Below are positions 25,427 to 34,965 of a DNA stretch of 64,000 nucleotides, piece by piece. Numbering within the stretch: position 1 is the first letter of the stretch; the number at the start of each line of letters is the position of its first letter. Source of the DNA: Ceratopteris richardii (Eukaryota; Streptophyta; Polypodiopsida; Polypodiales; Pteridaceae). The stretch is from positions 88,728,230-88,792,229 of the forward strand of contig CM035427.1 in NCBI GenBank assembly GCA_020310875.1, in the 5' to 3' direction. The position numbers were made by a program, and so were the translations under genes. Under the pieces are notes generated by a model, which did not search any database, was not told the DNA's origin, and saw only the letters and a list, made by a program, of their open reading frames with translations.

Positions 25427-27182
25427 CCTTGGATATAGGTCAATGGCATGGTCAATCTGCCTAGGTGGGGGTATACCAGGCAAGTCTTCTAGAAATACAT
25501 CTGCATATTCTTTAAGAGATTTTCTACATGATCTGGAATATCTTCGTCATTACCTTCCTCATGCAGATTGTTCACATACACTACAAATGTTTTACGGCCA
25601 TCATGTATACCTCTAATTATCTGCATAGCAGAAATAAGAGTAGGTTTAGGATTAAACACATCACCTAGAATATGAATAGATTCATCATCTAGCTTTAAAG
25701 TGATTGTTCTTTGTTCACAATTAATTGTCGCATAAAGTTTTAACTAACCAATCCATGCCTATGATTACATCACTCTGTTTCATCTCAACTACATGGAAAC
25801 TTCTAGAAAAGCGCTTATTAGAAAGAGTAAATTCAAGGTTTTCAACATATCCTTTTGTGTAGTGTAATCGTCCATTGGCCATCTCTACACGTCTGGTTAT
25901 CTGCATATTTAGGGCTATCCCTAGATTCTGTACCAATTTGAAAGATAGAAAACAATGGGTACTACCTGAATCGATCAAAAATCTAGTTTTATGCATAGAA
26001 ATCATACCCCGAATCATGATTACAGAAGCCTTTAGGAAAGAACTAACCACCATGCAATGTAAAGTAGAGTCAAGGCACTTACCTCCATCATCTGCTTCCT
26101 CAATAATTGTACCCTCCTCGATGATGTTTATCGCTTTTGATTGTGCGGGTTGAAAGACTGCCTTGTTCGGGCACTCATATGTCCGATGCCCTTGCTCCCT
26201 GCAATGAAAACACAGACCAAGTCTTTTTGCCCTCTCAATAAAATTAGGGTCTTGTTGCCACTCGATTGCTTGACGCCTCCTTTGATTTTCCACCTGGGCA
26301 GGGTTCTTACCTTGGTTATTAGAAGATGGAGTTTTCTTTGAATTGTTCATGTTCATTGCAACAAGTCTTTGTGGCCTATGTCCCGTTGTAATGAATCTGC
26401 TTCTATTTGCCTTCTGCAAATTTAACTTCTTCATCTTCTCAAAGTTCTCAGCCATCACAATAGCATCAAGAAAATCAATGCATCCAGATCCCTTGACTTG
26501 ATAGTGAAGTTCCTCATGAAGCCCTTCAATAAATTACTCTTTAGAGCGTTACCACTAACCTCTAATGCATATTTATGAAGACGTAGGAACTTCTCTTTGT
26601 ACTCATCAACAAATAAGCTATACTTATCACTTTCATGTGGTCAAAAATTGTAGAACTCCATCTTCTTCTCCATATGGTAGTGTGGAGAACAATAGTGTTT
26701 TTCAGCTTGTTCTCTAAATTCCTTCCATAGAATTGGACCAGAACACATTCGAGTCTGCATATGACTTCCACCATAGCTTCACAATCCCATGCAGGTGCAG
26801 GATCCCAACTTTTGCCTTGGACTCTTCACTAAATTTTCAAAGATCAAAGAAATCCTCCAATTCTTCAATCCATGCCTCAAGATCTTTGCCACTCTTCTTC
26901 TCACCATCAAAATCATTCAACTTTGTCTTCTTGAAGACTTGGTTAAGGGCAAACTCACACGGTTCCATATCTTCATGATTGCGTTTTTTTTTTCGCGAGG
27001 TACACTAGATGTTCCCGCACCTTCATCTACTTCATCGTTCAGCTCCACAAACAAATTTGTTGCTCCTTCTGGTTGCTTTCCTCCTCGTTCTTTGCGCAAT
27101 TCACCAAGAAGCTTCTGAATAAGCTCCTCTTGTTCACGAACCTTTTGTGTTAGACCTTCCATCGTTCCTAAGGATTGATTCT

Positions 27183-27194
27183 GCTCTGATACCA
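27183..27194 (-). other. Primer-binding site of Gy1
   Basis: Plus strand GCTCTGATACCA, the complement of TGGTATCAGAGC, two bases from the 5' LTR. Confidence 0.9.
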
Positions 27195-27196
27195 CT

Positions 27197-27746
27197 TGTA
27201 GCGTTTCCTCAATCACAATCTATCCCCAATCATGATTTCTCTATCACTCAAAAATAACAGTGGAGAGAAGAACGCAGAGATTGCACAAGGTAAAAGAAAA
27301 TCTGATGCGGAAGAGTAGAAACAAATATGACGTAGAGAAGGAAGAATTCTAATATTATAGATGTGAATCAATGGTTACATTAGCTTTAGACAATAGCTTC
27401 TTGACAAAGCCTCTACCTCCCGACCACCCCCGAGCTATCACAATCGCATTCACACTCGCACTCTCAATCACACTCTCACTCTCACTCTCAATCACACTCT
27501 CAATCACAAGGTAATTCTCAGATTTCTATGTGTCCTCCGTGTTGATGCGCATGTCTCCCTATATCCGAGTTTGATTGCTATAAAACATGATGCAAATAAG
27601 GTCTAGAGAGAGAAAATGAAACTTTTCAACCCAATTTTTTTCCTATATGCATAAAATGACCTAATTATTCATTCTAAGCATTATCCCCACAATGAAATTC
27701 AGAAAGTTCAAAATGAATTATTTCACTAGAAAAGAGGCCTATTACA
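27197..27746 (-). repeat. 5' LTR of Gy1, internally deleted
   Basis: Runs from TGTAGC to TTACA, 550 bp. It follows the 3' LTR at both ends but joins the segment near TTTGATTGCT directly to AAAACATGATGC, so about 567 bp are missing. Any promoter in the lost part would be gone. Confidence 0.92.
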
Positions 27747-29700
27747 TTATACCTCACATGAATTCAACCTTTTTTGTTAGTCTAAAGGAGTTCGTAGAGA
27801 GTTGTAAAATTCCTCATACCCCAATATAGAATGGTGTAGCTTAAAGGATGAATATAACTATTTAGGATAGAGTAGTTCCTATGTTGCATCATGCAAACCT
27901 TTTACAAGGCTTTTGGATAGAAGCAATATTGACTACAATTCACATGATTAACCTTTCACCTAGTACTTCCAAAGGTATGAAAGTGGCACAAGAGTTATGG
28001 ATAGGGAAGCCACCATATTATGATAATCTTCGAGTTTTTGGGTGTGAAGCATATGTTCATATACCCAAGAATATTAGACAAAAGTTAGATCTTAAGTCAA
28101 AGGAATGCATTTTTCTTGGATATGGTAGAGAAGGACAATTTGGATATCACTTATGTGATCTTGAAACACGATTAACAATCAAAAGTACTGATGTCATTTT
28201 CAATTAGTCTAAGATGCATAAACAGCCCATTAAGGAGGGTGAAGTGAAAAAAGTGGTGTTTGAGGATACTAGTCCTCCAATTAGCATGCATAAAAATGTT
28301 GCACATAGGGATGTTCAAGAGAATGTACGATCAGATTAGTCTGCAAATGTTCTTGTTCAACAATTATTGAGACATTCATATGGTGTTGATTTTGAGGAAA
28401 TCTTCTCTCCAATGGTCAAGATGACTATGCTATGCATGTTGCTTGGATTCGTTGCAATGGAGGACTTAGAGCTAGTCCAAATGGATGTGAAAACTGCTTT
28501 GTTGCATGGAGATATTACAGATGAGATCTATATGGAACAAAAGGAGGGTTATGCAGTTCCTCGCAAAAAAATTCTATTTTGTAAGCTCAAGAAGAGATTA
28601 TATGGACTTAAAAATTCCCCTAGACAATGGTATCAAAAGTTTGATGCTTTTATGGTCTTGAGGCTATTCATGAGGCAATGGTGATCATTGTCTCTACACA
28701 AAGAGATGCTTAGATGGTTGCTTGATATGCTTGATACTTTATGTCGATGATATGTTGATTGCTGGAAAGTCCACTTTGACTTGTCAATTCTCAAAAAGAA
28801 GTTGATTCAAACATTTGATATGAAGGATTTGGAGGATGCCAAACATATTCTTGGCATGCACATTACTCGTGATAAGAGTAAAAGATGCATATACTTGTCT
28901 CAAAGTGAGTACATATCCAAAGTACTTCATAGGTTCAATATGCAAGGTGGAAAGGCATTGAGTACACTTTTACCCATATATGTGAAATTGAGCAAGGACG
29001 ATTGCACCAAATCATATGAGGAAAATGAATTCATGACCAAAATTCCTTATCATTGTCTTGTTGGTAGTCTCATGTATGCTATGGTAGCTACGAGACCAGA
29101 AATTGCATTTGTAGTGGGAATTGTTAGCAGATATATGTCTAATCTTGGCAAGCAACGTTGAGAAGCGGTCAAAATGATTTTGAGATATCTGAGTGGCACT
29201 AAGGACAAGTGTCTATGCTTATGTAGAGGGAAAGCATCCATTATTGGTTACACAAATTTTGACTATGCTACTTGTGTAGACAATCGTAAGTCTACATTAA
29301 GGTGCATTTTTCATTTTGTTAGAGGTGCTATCTCTTGGAGATCTCGTCTTCAAGAATGTACAACTATTTCCACCACAGAAGCAGAGTATGTTGCAACAAG
29401 TGAGGCATGTAAGGAAGCATTGCGGCTTTCTCATCTTGCTTGTGATATGGGTCTACCTCAGCATGTACCTCGTTTGCTCAGTGATTATCAGAGTGCCATT
29501 GCTTTGGCTAAGAAATCAATCTATCATGCAAAGATCAAGCACATTGAGGTGAGGTTTCACTTCATTAGAGATTGATCCATGGAGTGCATTATTCTTGAGA
29601 AGGTTCATAACTGAGATAATGATGTAGATGCTTTGACTAAAGCTCTACCACAGGATAGCTTTGGACACTGTTGTCACTCGATGGGAGTTACTTGATTCAT
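27747..29700 (+). pseudogene. Copia-A integrase end, RT and RNase H (right half of A3)
   Basis: The integrase continues from the left half with SHEFNLF and then HANLLQGFWIEAILTTIHMI and FGCEAYVHIPKNIRQKLDL (27881-28207). RT has VDFEEIFSPMVKMTML and LVQMDVKTALLHGDI (28367-28684), then a catalytic YVDD near 28740 reached by a frame change. RNase H (29050-29575) has DYATCVDNRKST, ISTTEAEYVATSEACKEAL and NQSIYHAKIKHIEV-type motifs. Stops and shifts occur near 28206, 28345, 28681 and 29161. Confidence 0.87.
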
Positions 29701-29804
29701 GATCTTACACAATCACTTGTATATTGTTACAAACATGCCCATCAGGTGGGAGGTATAGTTTTCTCCCATAGTTACTTTGGCCATATTGGCCTTTAGTGGG
29801 AGAT

Positions 29805-30224
29805 TGTTATCGTTAGTGTCCATGTGAAAGGCCAAATGGCCATCAGACACTTTTGTATATGTTCTCTAATAAAACATATAGTGGTCTGATAAGCCAAAGA
29901 TTGTAAGTTCAATCACATTTGTAATACCTAAGAAATCTATATTTGTGCTCCCTGTGTATTGTGTTTTTCTGCGTATTCTATAGCCTCCGTGCAGAGTACC
30001 CATGTGCAGTGCTTGGAGCTTGGTTTTCTACTCAAAGTCATCATGAAGCTCTCAAGAAGGAGATTGCACTGTGATGCATCGTAGTGCTCCCTATGTACTG
30101 TGTTTTTCTATATATTCTACAGCCTCTGTGTGTAGTACCCATGTGCAGTGCTTGGAGCTTGGTTTTCTACTCCAAGGATATCATCATGGAGATCTAGAGA
30201 AGGAGAATGCACTGCGGTGCATCA
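29805..30224 (+). repeat. 3' LTR of A3 with an internal 139-bp tandem duplication
   Basis: Starts TGTTATCG just after a GTGGGAGAT purine tract and ends GCGGTGCATCA. The segment 29945-30083 is repeated at 30084-30222 with scattered substitutions, both copies starting GTGCTCCCT. The A1 LTR shows a single copy. Confidence 0.88.
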
Positions 30225-30235
30225 CCATTGAAATA

Positions 30236-30869
30236 CTTTAGGAAAGAGTGATAGGAAAGGAAGTTTACATTTTTCTTGATGGCTTTTTACAACATAAGCA
30301 GGTTGCAAATGCACTTGAAGAACAACATAAAATGGCATTTTCCACTTAAATGGGAATATATGCATTCAATATCATAATGTTTAGCTTAATTAATGTTTCA
30401 ATATCTTTCAAATGGTTGATGTGCCACTTCTTTAAGGAATTCCTCATGAAGAGCTTCAAAGTATACATGGATGATTTATCCTCATACTAAAAAAAAAGAG
30501 AAGAATCCACATATCCAAACTTGATAGAATCTTCAAGAAGTGTTGAATTTATAGAGTGTGATTTAATCTAGGAAAGTGTGTCTCAAGCTAGACAAGGCAA
30601 AACCTTGGGCTGTATTATTTCTAGAAATGGAATCTCAAAAGATGAAGATATAGTGAAGGTCATAGTGGAAATTCCCAAGATAAGAACTATAAAAGAAGTA
30701 ACAAGATTTTATGGGGCATTATAGGTATTATATGTCTTCACACATATGTATGTGATCATGGCTAAGCCAGTGTATGGAATGATAACTAATTTTTATTAGG
30801 CTCATGAGAAAAACAAAAACATTGAGGATTTAACGAAAATATTGAGCACAACTCCCATTTTCAAAGCGC
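30236..30869 (+). mobile_element. Gypsy RT relic Gy2
   Basis: Broken plus-strand reading resembles a Ty3/gypsy RT: FMKSFKVYMDD near 30447 (YMDD-type centre), then remnants equivalent to the segment before LGHIIS, and DLTKILSTTPIFKAPNWNIF at about 30825-30884, the RT-RNase H link. There are many stops and several shifts. Both ends are truncated. Confidence 0.68.
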
Positions 30870-32285
30870 CCAATTGGAATATTTTCTTACTAACATTATG
30901 CATGTAACATGCTTGACTCTTCTTAATGTGCTCATGAACCTCATGACATGTAGAAATATGATCTTGTGCAAAAGCGTCAACCATAGGTATGTCAGTTTGA
31001 GTGATAGTCATGGGAATGAGAAGCTTTTTACCATACACAATTTCATATGGTGCATGTCCAGTAGTGCTATGTGTTGTGTTATTATATGCAAATTGTAGTA
31101 AAGGAAGTTTCTCATCCCAATTACTTGGATTATCTAAAGAATAGAATGTAATAAATCCAAAATACAACTATTTATAGTTTCACTTTGCCCATTACTTTCA
31201 AGATGAAATGCAAAGCTAAAGTCTATTTTGGAACCTAAATTTTGAGATAATGCAACCCAAAAATGATTACAAAAACGAACATCTTGATTTGAAAGAATAA
31301 CTTTTGGAAAACCATGATGCGAAAAAATACATTTAATAAATAACTTAGCAGCTTGGGGTACTAAAAGAGTCTTTTTACAAGAAATAAAATATTGTTGTTT
31401 ACTAAACCTATCAACAATTGTCCAAATCATATCATTATGAGATGAAGTTGTAGGAAGACCAGTAATAAAATCCATTGAGATTTGTTCCCATGGTCCATTA
31501 GGTATGGGAAGTGGCATAAATAATCCAAATGCTTTACCATGATGTCTTTTCACATGTCGACACACAATGCAATGGGAAACATATTATGCAATATCCTTTT
31601 CCATATTTGGCCAAAAGAAGAATTCTTTACATGTAGAAATAGTACTTTGTATGCCTCTATGACCCATATACGGTGGTTCATGCATCTCTTCCATAAAAAA
31701 TTCTTTAAAACCTTGTCTAATGTTAAACTTGTGTTCGAAATACAAGGATCCATTATGAAAAGCGTAATGATCCTCACTAAATGTTGGAGAATTATTGAAA
31801 GCATTCCATGTTTGTGAAAAATATGAATCAGGTGCATAAGTGGGAATCATGTTATGAAATGAATGAATATGAGCAACAAAAATATTATTGTTCAATATTG
31901 TTTGTGGGGATGGGAAGTGACTAAGGGCATCAACTACAACATTAGCTTTGCCGGGTTGATATTGAATCATAGGCTGAAAATTTTGTATGAATGAAGCCCA
32001 TTTAATGTGTTTGTCAAAAATCAATGGTTGATTTAATAAATGCTTAATAGCTTGTTGGTCTGTTTTAATTATGACTTTAGAGCCCATGAGATAATCTTTC
32101 CAAATTTTTAAAGCATGCACAACAACCAAAAGTTCCTTATCATATGTACTATAATTCTTTTTAAAAGGTTTGGGTTTTCTACTTTCAAATGCAATAGGAT
32201 GGTCATTTTGCATTAATGAGCTTGGCTTGGATTCCCATCTCCAAACCATCTTCATATTTCCATTGCAAGGTATCTTCAAGAATTG
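30870..32285 (-). mobile_element. Gypsy relic Gy3: RNase H and integrase
   Basis: Minus strand from 32279: RNase H with IAFESRKPKPFKKNYSTYDK and [16 protein letters not shown], then KTDQQAIKHLL; the integrase zinc region with YMGHRGIQSTISTCKEFFFW and CRHVKRHHGK; then SMDFITGLPTTSSHNDMIW, LSNQDVRFCNHFW and ESNGQSETINS, where the catalytic Asp, Asp and Glu are recognisable. The C-terminal part at 31167-30900 includes LLQFAYNNTTHSTTGHAPYE. A stop lies near 31581 and a shift near 31135. No LTRs are attached. It is a different lineage from Gy1 and D. Confidence 0.83.
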
Positions 32286-32477
32286 TTTCTAGCGAACAAA
32301 TAAGTAATATTTAGAAGATAGTATTTTAGTTATTTTTTGTAAAAGAATAATAGATCTCTATAGAAAGCGATAATTTTGTAAAAATAGTAGATTTTAATTT
32401 TGTAAATAAAGCAAAAGCATGCTTTTTAAAGCACCCCCCTCATGTATCTTTTATTCAAGATGTAATACCTATAAATA

Positions 32478-32513
32478 CACATACTCTGATAAACTCGTCC
32501 ATCAGAGTATGTG
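32478..32513. repeat. Perfect 13-bp inverted repeat
   Basis: Arms CACATACTCTGAT and ATCAGAGTATGTG are separated by a 10-nt loop and lie immediately before a purine-rich GGGGGGAGAT tract. Confidence 0.9.
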
Positions 32514-32522
32514 GGGGGAGAT

Positions 32523-32638
32523 TGTACCCAATCCGGTGTCAAGTCTCTTGTCTCTTTCTATTCTCTGAGTACTTTTGTGTGATTTTGTTTTTGTACTATC
32601 CTTTGTGTACATGTGTGTATGAGATCTGAAGGTCAACA
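32523..32638 (+). repeat. Candidate short LTR between a purine tract and a primer-binding site
   Basis: Begins TGTACCC after GTGGGGGGAGAT (32511-32522) and ends GGTCAACA. One base later TGGTATCAAAGC (32640-32651) looks like a Met-type PBS. A purine tract on the left and a PBS on the right would fit one LTR shared by two tandem element copies, or a very small element. No second copy is in the window. Confidence 0.5.
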
Positions 32639-33473
32639 GTGGTATCAAAGCCAAGGCACATCTATAGAGGTGGTTTTTTGACCTTCGATCATGATTTGTG
32701 GCATTCGCTTGTTAATCGACAACTATCCGCACTCTTGCATTGAACCAGTGAGGATGTACCATTGAGATTGAGAGAATAAGTTTCTATTCATTCATAAATC
32801 ATGACCCATATGCATTCATACCATCCACAAACACCCATGCATATGGTTTAGTTTTGAAAGTGTACAAGAAGCTCCATTTATGGACCATTCTTCCTTTCGA
32901 AATTGATTCATGTGTGTGGTTTTCTTTTTGTTCTCATCATGCATACATCCACAAGAATGCATGCATATGAATTAAATTTTGAAATTGTATAAGAAGCTCC
33001 ATTTTTTTTTACCATTCTTTCTTTCAAAATCGATTCATATGAATGGTTTTCTTTTGTTCTCATCATTCATGTTCATGGGTTTATCTTGCATTCATATGTT
33101 CCCCCTTCTCATAATCAAAATCATGACATCTCTCCTCTCCTTACCCAACTTCATCTTCACTTTCACATTTTGATCACAAAGATCTTCCAACACTCACTAG
33201 TTTCACACACTCTACATGTGTTGTGACCGGACCCGATCCACCTTGATTGCGATCATCTCCACATTTGAACCTGACATGAAACGCTTCGTAGTGTTTGCTT
33301 CTGATCTTGTTGGGAGGCTGTGATCCATATCCTTTTTTGCATAGTTTTCATCATCATCATCATTCTTGAATGTTGCACTGGATTTCTCACAATATCATGC
33401 ACATCTTCATCGTGAAGTAAATGCATTTATGAGAGATCTAGAGCATGGTGCATCACTTGCATATTGACTTAAG

Positions 33474-34486
33474 ATGGAGGACGGATTCAAATCCCTTATT
33501 GTAGAGAAACAAGGCCAAAGAATAGTTTCTTCTATGTTGAGAGAGAAGGGAAAATTCAATGGCATCAACATTACAAGCTACTTAGATTTGTTTGAAGAAC
33601 AAGCTATGATTTTTTTTTTCCCGAAGATCTTTTGATAACATACTTTGAACAAATTGTTGATAGCTCTATCATAAACCATGTCACTCAATATGATCGTCTT
33701 TCTTGTGGTGATTTTAGAAAGGAGATGCTTAAAGAATTCTATCTTGAGGATTATAGCCAACATAATCGGGATGGATTCTTACGATGGGTTAATTCTCCAA
33801 AACCTAGTAGCTCTATTACTCACTTACAAAGTGAGCATATTAGATGCTACGAACAACTTACTAATGAGGATAAGATGACTTTGGAACCTGATCTTGTGAT
33901 CAATTTTCTTAAGCTTCTTCATCATGAAACTCGTAGGGAAGTTGAATGACGATTAGAAGAGTCGGATAAGCGCTATGGTCTTATTGACAATTGGCAAAAA
34001 GTGCATAAAGTAGTAGAGGCAGTAGCCCATAGACATCAAAGACAATCCATGCTTTATGAGCAAACTAGTCTTCCTCAAGCTAGCCTTCCACAAGGTAAGG
34101 ATCAAGTTATAGAACAATCCCATGCTATGCTTTTTTACTCTAGTCCTATTCCTCAAATGATGGAATCTAGTGAAGGTTTTAAAGTAGAGCCAGCTAAAGG
34201 GGTAGTTGAACAATCTAAAGTGGAAATTCTCACTAAGCAAATGGAAAGTCTTACTGCTACACAATCCAATTTGGCCAAGACTGTAGATGCTCTACAATCA
34301 AATTACATCAAAAATTTCCAAAATCAATGAACCCAATGTCTTTTCAAGAGCCTAATCAACATGTTATACCTCCCAATCAAAATCCACAAGTAGCTCCCAC
34401 TCAAGTATATCAAGTTCATCCAATGCATAATCCTTCAATGTAAAATCCTCATCCTCATGTGCAAAATCCTCAAATGTATCAAAACA
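33474..34486 (+). pseudogene. D1 gag, N-terminal part
   Basis: ATG at 33474 (MEDGFKSLIVEKQGQRIV) matches the start of the gag at 58075 (MEDIFKEMVIEKQGARVV). Conserved stretches include FYLEDYSQHNRDGFLRWVN and LEPDLVINFL. A frameshift at the T-run near 33610, a TGA at 33947 and further stops after 34329 break it. It ends in the Gln/Pro/Asn-rich linker at the copia-B LTR insertion. Confidence 0.88.
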
Positions 34487-34965
34487 TGTTGAGTATGCTC
34501 ACCAAAATTTGTGCGATTCTGGGATTGCAAACGGAGGAGTGTCAACGGTGCGCTAGATGAAGCGACGACCCACTCGGATACCAATTGTTGGAGTTAGACG
34601 TCTGCGGAAGCACGTGAACATCACGAGGAAGAAGAAGAAGCTTGGAGCACAACACACAATACTGAATGTATTACTAGAGAATGTACAAAGATAAGTAGCC
34701 CATTAGGGCAATAGGCATATATACAAGCCGGGGGAAAAAAACCTCCAAAAGAGGGAAAAAAGTGCCCCGACGGTCCTAGAGTGTTCACACACATCACTAC
34801 CTTTAGGAGTTCCCCCCCTCCCCCTTGCATATACGCATGTTACCCTAATGGGCTACTTATCTTTGTACATTCTCTAGTAATACATTTAGTATTGTGTGTT
34901 GTGCTCCAAGCTTCTTCTTCTTCCTTGTGTTGTTCACGTGCTTCCGCAGACATCTAACTCCAATA
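34487..34965. mobile_element. Inverted pair of copia-B LTRs (palindromic insertion)
   Basis: 34487-34585 is copia-B leader and PBS on the minus strand, and 34586-34800 is the adjoining LTR. At 34801 the sequence turns round and a second B LTR runs on the plus strand to 34965 (ending CTCCAATA), where D1 resumes. The arms 34586-34745 and 34806-34965 are nearly complementary over about 160 bp, with about 60 bp between them. The second LTR has no leader. Both share the same indel state (ACAACACACAATACT). Confidence 0.93.

Larger units (their letters stand above)
24709..27216 (-). pseudogene. Gy1 gag, protease and start of RT (N-terminal part)
   Basis: On the minus strand, gag begins near 27216 with a coiled-coil-like segment (LTQKVREQEELIQKLLGEL). 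The gag core at 26760-26470 is broken (PHYHMEKKMEFYNF; LFVDEYKEKFLRLHKYALE). The frame at 26458-25721 has the zinc knuckle CX2CX4HX4C (CFHCREQGHRTYEC) and protease (RFLIDSGSTHCFLS). RT begins near 25500 with LPGIPPPRQIDHAIDLYPR, is cut by the MITE, and resumes at 24879 (SEPYSRAPYRFNIDELKELK) up to the B3 insertion at 24709. Confidence 0.88.
15894..27746 (-). mobile_element. Ty3/gypsy chromovirus Gy1, with nested B3 and MITE
   Basis: Both ends are exact: TGTAGC at 15894 and TTACA at 27746, flanked on each side by TTATA. The 3' LTR (15894-17010, 1117 bp) and 5' LTR (27197-27746, 550 bp) match; the 5' LTR lacks about 567 bp of the middle. The PBS is at 27183-27194 (plus-strand GCTCTGATACCA) and the polypurine tract at 17011-17025 (plus-strand ATTCTTCCCCCCTTT). 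After removing B3 with one target copy (5133 bp) and the MITE with one copy (547 bp), the element is about 6.2 kb, a normal chromovirus size. Confidence 0.95.
14036..30224 (+). mobile_element. Copia-A element A3, split by chromovirus Gy1
   Basis: Coding parts are 14036-15893 and 27747-29700, and the 3' LTR is 29805-30224. The two coding halves meet inside the integrase core: the left part ends at GGDY and the right part begins with the next residues, with the 5-bp duplication TTATA at 15889-15893 and 27747-27751. A purine-rich tract, TTTAGTGGGAGA, precedes the 3' LTR. The 5' LTR is not adjacent to gag; the only upstream LTR of this family in the same orientation is the fragment at 7618. Confidence 0.88.
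32286..33473. other. AT-rich stretch with an orphan LTR unit and the D1 leader
   Basis: 32286-32470 shows nothing recognisable. 32478-32513 is a hairpin-forming inverted repeat, followed by a purine tract, a possible 116-bp LTR and a PBS (annotated separately). 32660-33220 has no coding signal. 33225-33300 resembles the leader of the terminal gypsy element near 57510-57600 (both share a GACRTGAARCG core), so the D1 leader probably begins by about 33225. Confidence 0.55.
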
